DNA of 64,000 nucleotides from CBDCFV01 sp965216425 (GCA_965216425.1 CBDCFV010000007.1:1426001-1490000), one strand, 5' to 3'; shown: positions 16,507 to 25,980, numbered from the stretch's first letter. The notes: generated by a model not told the origin, from the letters alone. Program-made: numbers and translations.

Positions 16507-16948
16507 GCAATGCAACAAGACCGACAGCAACCAAAGCTTTCGCTAGCTAATCCACCGTGACTCTGAGCTTTCAGCCTTCAGCGCGGTTCGCACGAGCGAC
16601 GCCCTAGCCGCCGTCATACCCTGGTTTCAATCAGGAATTGCAGCAGTCAAGGTGCCCTTGACGACGCGTGCCCAGCAAGCCCATCATCACGGAGCGGGCC
16701 ATTACAACTTTTTAGAGAACCAGATCTATCACAAAACTGCCTCCAAGGAGTATTATTCACCTACGGGACCACAGCCCCGGCCCCCCAACGGGCGGAGCGC
16801 CTCTCACCTCGGGGCACGCACCCAGAGGGCGGAGTTGTTGTGCAAGACTGAGCGAAAACCGTCACGGAACAGCAGAATGCTGCGGTGAGTCTGCTTGCAG
16901 GCCGACGCCGGTCCCTTGGGCACCAGCGCCTTCAAGTTCCTACCTCTC
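16507..16948. other. Intergenic region, no gene recognised
   Basis: These 442 bases separate a plus-strand small protein from the end of a minus-strand acyl-CoA synthetase. Possible short frames have biased composition and no ribosome sites. I see GC-rich segments near 16780-16830 but no clean terminator or RNA gene. Confidence 0.5.
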
Positions 16949-19090
16949 CTACTCTTTGAATACCACCAGGGCGTCCGCCGCCTTCACTCCCTTCCCCTCA
17001 GGCAGGACCATCAAGGGGTTGATATCCAGTTCCCCCAACGTTCCTTCCAGGTTGACCGCCAGTTGGGAAACTTGTGCCAACGTGTGAGCCAAAGCGTCCA
17101 CATCCGTTGGAGGCTGTCCTCTGAAACCGTGGAGCAGCCGTGACCCCTTCACCTCATCGATCATCTCTCTGGCTTCCATCACGTCTATGGGACACAGCCT
17201 GAACGCAACGTCCCGGTAGACCTCCACCATGATTCCGCCGGTCCCGAACAGCAGCACCGGCCCCAACTGGGCATCGTAGGACACCCCAACTATAACCTCT
17301 ACCGCCCCTGCCACCATTTCCTGCACCAGCACGCCGTTGATAGCTGCGGATTCGCCCTCGTTCCCGCTTGGAAGTCCTTGTGCAGTTGACATAAGATCAT
17401 CGAACGTGCGCCTTATGCCTTCGTCGTTATTGATACCCAGCTTGACCACACCCGCCTCGGTCTTGTGCAGCAGGTCGGGCGAGTCGATTTTCATCGCCAC
17501 CGGGTAACCGATCTCGTTGGCGGCGGCGACGGCTTCGTCGGAGGATGATGCCAGGGCTTCTTTTGTAACAGGGACGCCCCAAGCGGCTATGAGTTGCTTG
17601 CTTTCGTGTTCCGACAGGATGGACCGCCCCGTTTGCTTGGCCCTACTCAAGGCCGCTTCCTGCGCAGGGACAATGGGTGTGACGGTGGGGAACCCTGCCG
17701 CCAAGCGGCGGTCGTGCCAAGCGTGGTACGACAAGTAGCTGCTGAGTCCGCTTGCCAAGCGGTTGGGGACGTAAAAGGTGGGGATTTGGGCGGCCTTCAG
17801 CTTATGCAGGCCATCGGTCGCGCCGCGGCTGCCGGTCCACAGGAACGCCAAGCCCTTTTCGCTGCGGTCCCGTTGGGCTATGACCTGCTCCGCTTGAGAG
17901 TCGGCCCCGGCGCTGGCCACCACCAGCGTTCCGATCTCCGGCTCGTTGGCCATGTGCTCCATGATTTCCGGGAAGGAGTCGCTGTTGGCGAACCCGGTCA
18001 CATCCGAAGGATTGGCCGCCCAGCCGAACCCTTTTAACACGCCGTTGATGCCGTCCTTGGCTTGGTCGCTGAGAGGCGGCAAGTCCAGCCCGGCTTGCCC
18101 GCACATGTCGGCGGTGAGGGAGCTGATGCCGCCCGAGTGGGAAACGACGGCTATTCCCGGCTTGACCGGTTTGGGCATGTGGGCCAGCAATTGGGAGACT
18201 TCCAAAAGCTCGTCGTAGTCCTGCACACGAATCACGCCGTATTGAGCGGCCAAGGTGTCGTAGAGAGCGTCCTCTCCAGTGAGAGCGGCGGTATGGGAAC
18301 GGGCAGCCTGGGACCCCAAGTCGGAGCGGCCTATCTTGATGAGGACGATGGGCTTTCCGCGCTCGGCGGCCAGCTTGGCCAACTCGATGAACTTGCGGCC
18401 GTCTTTGAACCCCTCGACGAACCCGGCGATGACTCTGGTGTCATCGTCGTCGAGGAGATACCGGGCGAAGTCGGTGAAATCCAGGTCGGCTTCGTTGCCG
18501 GTGGAAGCAACGTAGCTGAAACCGACGCCGTTATCCACAGCCCGGACCAGGAAGGGGCCAAAGGCCGATGCGCCGCTTTGGCACACCAGCCCAATGGGGC
18601 CGCTCAAGCCCGCCGCGCCGCGGGACGAAGAACTGGCCCAGATGTCATGCTTCAGGTTGGCGACGCCAAGGCAGTTGGGGCCGCATACCCGCAGGCCCGA
18701 CTCGCGGGCGAAGGCCCCCAGTTCCTCTTGTAACTCACTTCGCTCACTGACGCCGCGCTCGGCGAACCCTGCGGAGATGACTATGGCGGCGCGGGCGCCC
18801 TTCTGGTGGCTCTCTTTGAGCACGTCCAACACGCGGCTGTAGGGCACCACTATTCCCACCAAGTCGGGAGCAGCCGGCAGGTCGGTCACGCTGGGATAGC
18901 ACCGGACGCCCTGGACCTCGTCGTATCGTGGGTTGACCGGGTAGACGTCTATCCGGTCCTTGGCGTTCAGGGCCGCTGCCAGCATCCGCCCGCCGTATTG
19001 CATCCGGGGCGTTGCGCCCACCACGGCAATGGACCGTGGGTTGAGCATTTTGTCGATCGACGCAAGCTGGCTGTCGCTCCAGGTTGTCAT
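16949..19090 (-). CDS. ADP-forming acyl/acetate-CoA ligase family protein
   Basis: The 713-residue protein combines both halves of ADP-forming acyl-CoA synthetases in one chain: a CoA-binding Rossmann domain (NPRSIAVVGATP near 17-28), two succinyl-CoA-ligase-like domains with CGPNCLGVAN near 137 and the phospho-His segment SHTAALTGED near 263, and a C-terminal ATP-grasp domain (GYPVAMKIDSPDLLHKTEAG near 529-548, GELDINPLMVLP near 690). It would interconvert acyl-CoA, ADP and phosphate with the free acid, ATP and CoA. There is no acetyltransferase domain, so it is not a Pat-type modifier. ATG at 19090. It lies 65 bases downstream of an SDR gene on the same strand, and may serve catabolism of organic acids. 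Confidence 0.88.
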   Translation of the reverse strand: MTTWSDSQLASIDKMLNPRSIAVVGATPRMQYGGRMLAAALNAKDRIDVYPVNPRYDEVQGVRCYPSVTDLPAAPDLVGIVVPYSRVLDVLKESHQKGARAAIVISAGFAERGVSERSELQEELGAFARESGLRVCGPNCLGVANLKHDIWASSSSRGAAGLSGPIGLVCQSGASAFGPFLVRAVDNGVGFSYVASTGNEADLDFTDFARYLLDDDDTRVIAGFVEGFKDGRKFIELAKLAAERGKPIVLIKIGRSDLGSQAARSHTAALTGEDALYDTLAAQYGVIRVQDYDELLEVSQLLAHMPKPVKPGIAVVSHSGGISSLTADMCGQAGLDLPPLSDQAKDGINGVLKGFGWAANPSDVTGFANSDSFPEIMEHMANEPEIGTLVVASAGADSQAEQVIAQRDRSEKGLAFLWTGSRGATDGLHKLKAAQIPTFYVPNRLASGLSSYLSYHAWHDRRLAAGFPTVTPIVPAQEAALSRAKQTGRSILSEHESKQLIAAWGVPVTKEALASSSDEAVAAANEIGYPVAMKIDSPDLLHKTEAGVVKLGINNDEGIRRTFDDLMSTAQGLPSGNEGESAAINGVLVQEMVAGAVEVIVGVSYDAQLGPVLLFGTGGIMVEVYRDVAFRLCPIDVMEAREMIDEVKGSRLLHGFRGQPPTDVDALAHTLAQVSQLAVNLEGTLGELDINPLMVLPEGKGVKAADALVVFKE

Positions 19091-19155
19091 AACATTAAGG
19101 CCCCTCGTGTGTTATTGCTTTGCCGCGGTCCCGGAGATTGAGGAAGGCGTGACTG

Positions 19156-19923
19156 CTATTGAGCGGTGATGCCGCCGTCCACCGCCATAGCCAGTCCGGT
19201 AACCAACGAGGCGGCTTCGGAACACAGCCATGCCACCGATTCGGCTATCTCTTCCGGTGTGCCCAATCTCCCTATGGGTTGACGGGTGGGGATGTTTTCC
19301 GCGAAGTCGTCGTCCCGTCCGGCGATAAGCCTCCGCACCATGGGCGTGTCAATGATTCCGGGACAGACCGCGTTCACCCTGATACCGTCCTGGGCGTATT
19401 CCAACGCGGCCGCCTTGGTCAAGCCTACCACGCCGTGCTTACTGGCTATGTAAGCCGACAAACGACGCGACCCCACCAGACCGGCGACCGACGCGGTATT
19501 GACTATGGCGCCGCCGTCTTGGTGGAGCATCTGGGAGATTTCGTGCTTCATGCAAAGCCAGACGCCCTTGAGGTTTATGTCGATCAGGCGGTCCCAGATG
19601 TCTTCCGGGTATTCGTGGAGCCGCCCCCCCAAGTAGCCTTCTATCCCTGCATTGTTGTAAGCGCAGTCCAACCGGCCATAGGCCGACACGACCCCGGCCA
19701 CGAGAGCTTCCACATCGGCTGTCCTGGACACGTCGGCGTGAATAAAAATGCCATCGCCGCCCCGGTCTTTGATGGTGGTGAGGGTGGCTTCAGCTCCCTC
19801 GGCGTTGACGTCGGAAACAACCACCTTGGCCCCTTCCCGTGCCAACACCAAGGAACTGGCCCGGCCAATCCCGGATCCGGCGCCGGTCACCAAGGCGATC
19901 TTGCCCTGCAATGTACCTGGCAT
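19156..19923 (-). CDS. Short-chain dehydrogenase/reductase (SDR)
   Basis: The 255-residue protein is a classical SDR: TGAGSGIG near 13-20 for NAD(P) binding, NNAG near 89-92, the catalytic Ser in NTASVAG, and YIASK near 155-159. The C-terminal AVDGGI end is typical. NAD preference is suggested by an acidic residue after strand 2 (VVSDVNAEG). The ATG at 19923 has AGGTGG 5 bases upstream; the GTG three codons earlier is less likely. The substrate is unknown. It runs on the same strand as the acyl-CoA synthetase downstream and a Uma2 gene upstream. Confidence 0.88.
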   Translation of the reverse strand: MPGTLQGKIALVTGAGSGIGRASSLVLAREGAKVVVSDVNAEGAEATLTTIKDRGGDGIFIHADVSRTADVEALVAGVVSAYGRLDCAYNNAGIEGYLGGRLHEYPEDIWDRLIDINLKGVWLCMKHEISQMLHQDGGAIVNTASVAGLVGSRRLSAYIASKHGVVGLTKAAALEYAQDGIRVNAVCPGIIDTPMVRRLIAGRDDDFAENIPTRQPIGRLGTPEEIAESVAWLCSEAASLVTGLAMAVDGGITAQ

Positions 19924-19946
19924 AACGTCCACCTGTTCCCGGTTGT

Positions 19947-20504
19947 CTAGGTATCTCCGAAAATCCGGGCTACCTGCAATTCCAAACTCGTCAGTACTGT
20001 TGATTTAACGTCATCGCCGATTCCCAGAATGGCAAGACGGCGCCAATCTCCCTGCTCCAGGACCAGTATTTCCACCGTCTGCGCTTGTGGCGACACGAGC
20101 CAGCACTCCAGAACGCCCAGTCCTGCGGAATCGACAAGCTTGCTTTCAATATCCCCCCGGCTGTTGCTGGGGGAAAGTATCTCCACGACCAAGTCGGGAG
20201 CACCGTGTATAACTTGCCCAATGACTGCTGTACTCTTGTTGCTGACAAACAGCAGGTCGGGCTGACGGACTCTGAGGGGTTCCTGCTGCACTACCACGTC
20301 CAATGGAGCTATCCAGATTCTGCCAATGCCAGTGTCCATGACGAAATGGTACATTGGCACTGCTAGATTGAGCAAAATGGTTTGATGTGTGGGACTGGGG
20401 CTGGGCGCCATAAACTTTTCTCCATCTACGATGTCGTAACGAACCTTGATTTCCGGCGCTTCCAGGTACTCTTGGTAAGTCAGTTTCTTTGTCCGGAGCG
20501 TCAT
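19947..20504 (-). CDS. Uma2/DUF820 family PD-(D/E)XK nuclease-like protein
   Basis: The 185-residue protein shows the Uma2 pattern: N-terminal LTYQEYLEAPE, YDIVDGEKFMAPSPSPTHQ near 24-42, a catalytic-like RQPDLLFVS near 99 and APDLVVEILSPSN near 121-133, which carries the D and E-x-L of a restriction-endonuclease-like fold. These proteins are abundant in cyanobacteria and Chloroflexota and are thought to be mobile-associated nucleases, but function is unproven. GAGGAG precedes the ATG. It sits between metabolic genes with no transposase in reach. Confidence 0.8.
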   Translation of the reverse strand: MTLRTKKLTYQEYLEAPEIKVRYDIVDGEKFMAPSPSPTHQTILLNLAVPMYHFVMDTGIGRIWIAPLDVVVQQEPLRVRQPDLLFVSNKSTAVIGQVIHGAPDLVVEILSPSNSRGDIESKLVDSAGLGVLECWLVSPQAQTVEILVLEQGDWRRLAILGIGDDVKSTVLTSLELQVARIFGDT

Positions 20505-20530
20505 GATCGTTCACTCCTCAGGTCCTATGC

Positions 20531-22249
20531 CTACGTTTCCCCGGCCCTGCGGGCGTCTGCCCGCCAGTCGTCGGGGCTGGGCCCCCGGTCTATGAGAACG
20601 TCGATTACCGCAGGTAGTCCAGACGCTTGAGCCTGACGGATGGCGTCGGGAAGGTCCCGCGAGTCGCCGACCTGGACGCCGAAAGCGCCGAACCCACGGG
20701 CCACGGCGGCGTTGTCGGTGAGCGCGAACTCGGAGGCGATGTAGCGGCCTTGGGGCTGGTGCTGCCTTACCATGCCCAAGGCGCCGTCGTTGAAGACCAC
20801 GCAGATAATCGGCAGGTCGTACTGGACTGCGGTTGACAGGGCGTTGACGGTCATCATGTAGCCGCCGTCTCCGGTGACGCAGACCACCGGTTGGTCCGGG
20901 TAGACCAGCTTGAGCGCCACCGCCGCGGGGAGGCCCCACCCCATACCGGCGGTGCCGCCGGGGCAGAAGAAAGTGTTGGCCTGCCGGGCTTGGTAGAAGT
21001 GGGCCATCCAAGTGCGGTTGTTTCCCGCGTCCAATGAGAAGATAGTATCGCTGGGCAGAGTTTCCTCGAGTACCGCCACCAGCCGCTGCGGCGTCACCGG
21101 AGAGCTGTCCCGTTGCATCTCCGGGTCCGAGTAGAAAGCAAGGTCAGCCTTCCGCTGCGGCAGGTCCTGTGCCCATCTTTCTCTGGCAGGAGCCGAATCC
21201 GACGCTGGCTGACGGGACGCTTCCACCAACTGAGACAGGATGCTCCCGGCGTCGCCGATGAGTCCAAGTTCGAGGGGGAACGTCCACCCGGCATTACGGT
21301 CCTCAATGTCGATCTGGATAATCTTCTGCCTGCGGGGGTCGAAGACATTGGGGCGTTCCCTGATCGTGTCTTGAGGAGTGAGCTTTGCGCCGACGACCAG
21401 CACGGTGTCGGCGTCGCCGACTACCCGGTTGGCGGCATCCTGTCCGTAAACTCCCACCATGCCCAACGCCAATGGATGCGTCTCTTCGATGGCGCTCTTT
21501 CCTTTATAGCTGGTGGCCACCGGCATGTTCCAAATCTCCGCTAACTCCCTTAGTTGGTCGTGAGACTTGGAGAGGTGCACCCCGTTGCCCGCTACCATCA
21601 CCGGGCGCTGAGACTGAGACAGGAGTTCCACCGCCCGTTGAATGTCTTGCGGAGCGCTCTGCGGTTTCGCCGTGTTCAGGTAGCCTGCGGTGGGATGCAC
21701 AAAGGGCGGAGACTCCACGTCCACTTCTCCGGCGATGGCGGCCGACCGCATTATTACGGCAGCCGGGCCGGGCCTGCCGCTGGTGGCGTGCTTGATTGCC
21801 AGTTGGGTGCCCAACACAGCTTCTTTCGGGTTGGTTGCCAAGGTGGTGTACTTGGTCATAGCCTTGAAAATCGTGGGCAGGTCGATGCTGCCGTACTCGC
21901 CCGCCCCCGATTGGTTGGCGGCGTGGAAAGCGACGCCGCCATCAGAGGTGTCGGTAAGCACCAGCATGGGCGAACTGCTCAGCATAGCTTCCATGATGCC
22001 GAATGCGGCGTTGGAGCCCATGAACAGCCCTTGGCCCATGATGGCCGCCGGCTTTCCGGTAGCCCTGCCGTAGGCGTCGGCCATGATAGCTGCTACCTGC
22101 TCGTGCCTCACCAGTACCGTCCTGATGCGGTCTTGCTTGTCGTAGAGCAGGTTGAAAATCTGGCCGGTGCCGCCTCCGGGAATTCCAAAAACATACTCTA
22201 CGCCGGCTTCTTCCAATGCCTGCACGATCAATTCGTCGGCTGTGGGCAT
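20531..22249 (-). CDS. TPP-dependent acetolactate synthase-like enzyme
   Basis: The 572-residue protein is full length for this superfamily. The catalytic Glu lies in VRHEQVAAIMADAYGRATG near 47-65; the middle domain begins near 190, and the C-terminal TPP motif is GDGGYMMT near 440 with FND about 27 residues later. The usual GPGATN after the Glu segment is replaced by MGQGLFMGSNAA, so it is not a typical acetolactate synthase. The likely reaction is decarboxylation of a 2-keto acid or an oxalyl/phenylglyoxylate-type substrate; I cannot choose. GAGGAGG precedes the ATG. It is transcribed divergently from the next TPP enzyme across a 330-base region with a tandem repeat. Confidence 0.88.
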   Translation of the reverse strand: MPTADELIVQALEEAGVEYVFGIPGGGTGQIFNLLYDKQDRIRTVLVRHEQVAAIMADAYGRATGKPAAIMGQGLFMGSNAAFGIMEAMLSSSPMLVLTDTSDGGVAFHAANQSGAGEYGSIDLPTIFKAMTKYTTLATNPKEAVLGTQLAIKHATSGRPGPAAVIMRSAAIAGEVDVESPPFVHPTAGYLNTAKPQSAPQDIQRAVELLSQSQRPVMVAGNGVHLSKSHDQLRELAEIWNMPVATSYKGKSAIEETHPLALGMVGVYGQDAANRVVGDADTVLVVGAKLTPQDTIRERPNVFDPRRQKIIQIDIEDRNAGWTFPLELGLIGDAGSILSQLVEASRQPASDSAPARERWAQDLPQRKADLAFYSDPEMQRDSSPVTPQRLVAVLEETLPSDTIFSLDAGNNRTWMAHFYQARQANTFFCPGGTAGMGWGLPAAVALKLVYPDQPVVCVTGDGGYMMTVNALSTAVQYDLPIICVVFNDGALGMVRQHQPQGRYIASEFALTDNAAVARGFGAFGVQVGDSRDLPDAIRQAQASGLPAVIDVLIDRGPSPDDWRADARRAGET

Positions 22250-22263
22250 GGCGCCTCCTCTAT

Positions 22264-22329
22264 CGAACGGGTAACCGCAGCGCGGCTGTCTCAGGCGAAC
22301 GGGTAACCGCAGCGAGCGGGTGTCTCAGG
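22264..22329. repeat. Tandem 32/34-bp direct repeat between divergent TPP-enzyme genes
   Basis: CGAACGGGTAACCGCAGCG, then a short variable part and GTCTCAGG, occurs at 22264-22295 and again immediately at 22296-22329. It lies 15 bases upstream of the minus-strand TPP enzyme start. The rest of the 330-base divergent region (22250-22579) holds no gene; it must contain promoters for both genes. The repeat might be a pair of regulator sites or a slippage product. Confidence 0.8.
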
Positions 22330-22579
22330 TGGCGATAATACTCTGGGCCATTTGGCCGGTCAAGGTTTGCCGAGCCGGGGATGGTTTACATAAGGAGTGA
22401 ACACGGACAGCTTGGCTCGCGGCGCGTCCTTGACCCGGTTCAGGTGCGGGCGTATTATCCCAGCATTCGGAAGCTGGAGCTACCGGAGTGTAGCGGGCTT
22501 TCATACTTCAAAACACTGCCTTAGTTTCAAGACCCGCGACCAAATGACTGAAGCCTAACGACCGTCAGGAGGTGACATA

Positions 22580-24265
22580 ATGCGTGGTGGTGACGCAGTT
22601 ATTCATGCGCTGGAAAAAGAGGGAGTCGAGTATATTTCCGGTTTCGCTGGCGGCGGTGAGGCGCCTCTTTGGCCCGCCCTCAGAGCTTCCCAGACTATAA
22701 CGGTCTTCTCAGCCCGGCACGAGCGTCTCGGCGTTGAAATCGCCGACGGTTACGCACGGGCTACCGGCAAAGTGGGCGTGGCCCTGACCGGCACGGGCCC
22801 CGGGGCAACCAATACCTTGACCGGTATCGCCGGCGCCTTCGCCGACAACATCCCCGTCTTGCTGCTGATGGGCCAACACCCGTTGGGAAGCATGGGCAGG
22901 GAGATCCAGCAAGAGGTGCCGTCCAGCATTTTCGACAGCTTCGTCAAATGGAAGGGCACGATGAGCCGGGTCGAGGACATTCCGGGAATAATGCGACGGG
23001 CGTTCACCAACTTGAGGTCCGGTTCACCCGGTCCGGTGGTCCTGGAGATGCCTATGGATGTCTTGTCTTCCGAGGCTCCCGATCACCTGTTGAACTACGA
23101 GCCGGTAGGTCCCGTAAGCAAGGCCGCCGCCGACCCGCGGGATATAGAGAAAGCGGCGGACATTCTGGTCAACGCGAGTTACCCCATATTGAACTTGGGT
23201 GGGGGAGTGCTCTCCGCCGAGGCATGGGAAGAGGCGAGAGAGTTGGCCGAGTTGCTGTCCATGCCCGTTGCCACCACGTTGGTTGGCAAGGGCGTATTCC
23301 CTGAGAACCATCCTTTGTCATTGGGTGGAGGAGTGTACCCCCGGAGCAAGTACGCGTCGGGGCAGGCGCTTCACATAAACCGAAAGGCCGATGCGGTGTT
23401 GGCCGTGGGCAACTCCTTCAGGATGCCCAACGGCACCGACGGCCGGCCCATTCCCGAAGGCGTAAAGCTGATCCACATCAATGCCGACCCAGGAGACCTG
23501 AACAAGATTTACCAAGCGGACGTCCCGATACAGGCCGACGCCAAACTGGGGCTGCGAAGCTTGCTTGATGCGGTCCGGGATCGATTGGGACCAGGCCGGG
23601 GCGGAATAAAGGAAGAGGTAGTAGCCGAAATCCAGCAAGCCAGGACTAAATGGATGGCCGAATGGCAGCCTGTGTTCGAGGATGAATCCGTGCCTACCAA
23701 CGGCTACCGCGCAGTCCAGGAACTGATGAAGGTGGTGGACTTGGACCGGACTATTGCCGTCCACGACGCCGGAGGCAGCCGCGGCTACCTGTCGCCGTTC
23801 TGGATGGCAACCAGGCCGCGCAATTACATCGGTATGGGGGGCATGGCGGCCATGGGCTGGTCCATGGGCGGAGCGGTGGGCGCCAAGCTGGGGCGCCCCG
23901 ATCACTTGGTCTTCCACGTTCTGGGCGACGCCTCCTTCGGCATGGTGGGTATGGAGGTAGAGACCGCCGTCCGGATGGGGCTGCCCACGCTGACGTTGCT
24001 GTTGAACAACGGAGGCACCGGTGGCGGGCTGATGGCCATGGCCCGGGAAAACGCCGCGCCGCCGACAATGGCGGAGCTTGGCGGGAATTTCTCCATGGTA
24101 GCCCAGGGCTTGGGGGCCTACGCGGAGCGGGTAGAACACCCTTCCGAGCTGCAAGCGGCCTACCGTCGGGCCATAGACGCCACCGAGTCAGGCCAAGCAG
24201 CGTTGGTTGAGGTGATGATAAGGCCGATGCGCACGCCGGAAGCCCCCGATGACTGGTCTCTGTGA
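22580..24265 (+). CDS. TPP-dependent enzyme, acetolactate synthase-like
   Basis: The 561-residue protein has the three-domain layout: catalytic Glu in SARHERLGVEIADGYARATG near 44-63, GTGPGATNTLTG near 72-83 (kept, unlike its divergent neighbour), middle domain from about 190, and GDASFGMVGMEVE near 453 with LLNN about 25 residues later as the TPP/Mg site. Mg-site GDA-S replaces GDG, seen in several decarboxylases. AGGAGGTGA precedes the ATG. An acetamidase-family gene follows 72 bases later on the same strand and may act on a nitrogen-containing relative of the same pathway. The substrate is not resolved. Confidence 0.88.
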   Translation: MRGGDAVIHALEKEGVEYISGFAGGGEAPLWPALRASQTITVFSARHERLGVEIADGYARATGKVGVALTGTGPGATNTLTGIAGAFADNIPVLLLMGQHPLGSMGREIQQEVPSSIFDSFVKWKGTMSRVEDIPGIMRRAFTNLRSGSPGPVVLEMPMDVLSSEAPDHLLNYEPVGPVSKAAADPRDIEKAADILVNASYPILNLGGGVLSAEAWEEARELAELLSMPVATTLVGKGVFPENHPLSLGGGVYPRSKYASGQALHINRKADAVLAVGNSFRMPNGTDGRPIPEGVKLIHINADPGDLNKIYQADVPIQADAKLGLRSLLDAVRDRLGPGRGGIKEEVVAEIQQARTKWMAEWQPVFEDESVPTNGYRAVQELMKVVDLDRTIAVHDAGGSRGYLSPFWMATRPRNYIGMGGMAAMGWSMGGAVGAKLGRPDHLVFHVLGDASFGMVGMEVETAVRMGLPTLTLLLNNGGTGGGLMAMARENAAPPTMAELGGNFSMVAQGLGAYAERVEHPSELQAAYRRAIDATESGQAALVEVMIRPMRTPEAPDDWSL

Positions 24266-24337
24266 TCGGGGCCTCGTTGCTTTGACGTGCAATCGTCCAG
24301 TCTAAATCGCGTTCTTTATGAGGAGTAACCGCTGTCG

Positions 24338-25447
24338 ATGAAAAGCATTGAGATAGACCGCAGCAAGCGCTTGAAAGAAGAACCGGAGAAGGGCCACAAC
24401 CGTTGGCACCCGGATATCCCGCCGATAGTTGAGGTCGACCCGGGAGAAGAGGTTGTGCTGGAGACGCGGGACGCGTCGGACGGCCAGATGAAGCCCACGG
24501 TGACCGTGGCCGACTTCGACAACTTCGATACCAAAGTCTCACATCCCCTCACCGGTCCGGTTTACATAAAGGGCGCCGAACCGGGCGACATGCTGGAAAT
24601 CGAGTACGTCGACATCATCCCCCAACCCTACGGCTGGACTCGCAACCGGCCGGGAGCTGGATTCCTGCGGGACCTGTTCCAGGAGTCCTATGCCGTCCAC
24701 TGGGATATAAAGGATGGGTGGGCCACGTCGTCCGGATTGCCGGGAGTGAGGATTCCCAACGGGTCTTTCATGGGGACGGCCGGCATCGCGCCGTCCCACG
24801 AGCAGATGGAAGCGTGGACCAAGAGAGAGGCGGACTTGGTGCGCCGCGGCGGCACGGCCGCGCCCCCGGACCCGGAGGACGCTGTCCCGGCGGGAGGCAA
24901 CATAGCGGATGAAGGACTGCGGACCATTCCGCCGCGAGAGAACTGCGGCAACGTGGACGCCAAGCAATTGACCAAGGGATCGAGGCTTTTTATTCCGGTC
25001 AACGTGCCTGGGGGACTGTATTCAGCGGGAGACGGCCACTTTGCCCAAGGCGATTCAGAGTGCTGCATCACCGCCATCGAGATGGGAGCCACGGCGGTGG
25101 TGAAATTCCACCTGAACAAAGGCGAGGCTGCAAGACATAATATCCGCGTACCTCGATTCGCCCATCCGGATTACTTCCTGCCGCCCGAGTGGGCCGCGCC
25201 ACGTAACTTCATCGCCACCATGGGATTTCCGATCCGAGAGGACGGCACCCAGGAGGGAGAGGACTTGACGCTGGCCGCCCGCAACGCCTTGATCAACATG
25301 ATTGAGTTGCTCCAAGAGCGGGGGTGGTCCCGAGAGCAGGCTTACGTGATTTGCAGCGTGGCGGTGGACCTGAGAATCAGCAACGCTGTGGACCTGCCCA
25401 ACGTTACGGTGTCAGCCTTCCTTCCAGAGGATATTTTCCAAGGGTAA
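24338..25447 (+). CDS. Acetamidase/formamidase family amidohydrolase
   Basis: The 369-residue protein matches the FmdA/AmdA family, which releases ammonia from short amides. Seen blocks are NRWHPDIPPIVEVDPGEEV (22-40), ETRDASDGQM (43-52), HPLTGPVYIKGAEPGDMLEI (68-87), the NCGNVDAKQL segment near 206 and GDGHFAQGDSE near 233-243, which hold the family's likely metal and catalytic residues. The usual length is near 310-410, so it is complete. GGAG lies upstream of the ATG. It follows a TPP enzyme and may be co-transcribed. A perfect stem-loop terminator lies 150 bases downstream. Confidence 0.88.
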   Translation: MKSIEIDRSKRLKEEPEKGHNRWHPDIPPIVEVDPGEEVVLETRDASDGQMKPTVTVADFDNFDTKVSHPLTGPVYIKGAEPGDMLEIEYVDIIPQPYGWTRNRPGAGFLRDLFQESYAVHWDIKDGWATSSGLPGVRIPNGSFMGTAGIAPSHEQMEAWTKREADLVRRGGTAAPPDPEDAVPAGGNIADEGLRTIPPRENCGNVDAKQLTKGSRLFIPVNVPGGLYSAGDGHFAQGDSECCITAIEMGATAVVKFHLNKGEAARHNIRVPRFAHPDYFLPPEWAAPRNFIATMGFPIREDGTQEGEDLTLAARNALINMIELLQERGWSREQAYVICSVAVDLRISNAVDLPNVTVSAFLPEDIFQG

Positions 25448-25467
25448 AAGGTGGGGGTGACACTGGA

Positions 25468-25554
25468 ATGAGGTCGATGACAGAGCAAGCTTATACAGGG
25501 TTATTTTTCGAGTCGGCGGCCCGGAAACCGCCCAAGAGAAAACGAGGGCCTTAA
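25468..25554 (+). CDS. Possible 28-residue basic small protein
   Basis: A short frame starts at an ATG 20 bases after the acetamidase stop and encodes a peptide ending KPPKRKRGP. AGGTGGGGGTGA lies just upstream and could serve as a ribosome site. No family is recognised. The frame also lies before the terminator at 25594, so it would be on the acetamidase transcript. It may be chance. Confidence 0.25.
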   Translation: MRSMTEQAYTGLFFESAARKPPKRKRGP

Positions 25555-25593
25555 ATCGCCTTACAGGCCCCAAAAATATTTAAGGATACATAA

Positions 25594-25624
25594 AGCGCCC
25601 CGGCCAGCCGGGGCGCTCTCTTTT
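25594..25624 (+). terminator. Intrinsic terminator after the acetamidase gene
   Basis: AGCGCCCCGG and CCGGGGCGCT form a perfect 10-bp stem with a CCAG loop, followed by CTCTTTT. This is a strong rho-independent terminator for the plus-strand TPP-enzyme/acetamidase unit. Confidence 0.85.
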
Positions 25625-25743
25625 AGTCCTGTTTGACGGGCGGGTTTCCTTGGAGGCCCCGCCGATTGTGGTTCATCCGATAGGGTCATCTTGCGGGGTA
25701 GACCGGATGCAATTCGTTCAAGGACTCTTTGGTAACTACCGGG

Positions 25744-25968
25744 CTAACTTGCCCGCTTGACCTCCAGGGTCTCGCCAGGGGCCAGTGCTACACGCCTTAC
25801 ATTTATACCCAGCTTAAGCAGCCAGTAACCCAGTGTAGCTTTACTCACGCCCAACTCCCCGGCGGTAGCGGATAAACCGATCTCGTTGACCATTTCTGGC
25901 AGCAATCTTTCCAGCGGACGCTGATGTTGCTCTTCCACACGCAGCATTAGCTTCGTTTTCTTAGCCAA
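25744..25968 (-). CDS. Small helix-turn-helix protein
   Basis: The 74-residue product has an HTH-like segment LSATAGELGVSKATLGYWLLKLGI (about 32-55) after a basic N-terminus (MAKKTKLMLRVEEQHQRPLERLLPEM). The C-terminal LAPGETLEVKRAS resembles a short beta tail. AGGAGG with a 6-base spacer points to a TTG start at 25968. It could be a DNA-binding regulator; the fold is like the helix pairs in transposase-associated HTH proteins, but no transposase is nearby. A perfect inverted repeat at 26052 and two GTGTACT boxes lie in its upstream region, which is unusually AT-rich. Confidence 0.65.
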   Translation of the reverse strand: MAKKTKLMLRVEEQHQRPLERLLPEMVNEIGLSATAGELGVSKATLGYWLLKLGINVRRVALAPGETLEVKRAS

Positions 25969-25980
25969 AATGTACCTCCT

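Noticed and set aside
16652..16888. 78-residue frame in the 16.5-16.9 kb gap
   Set aside because: Composition is biased and there is no ribosome site or conserved-looking motif.
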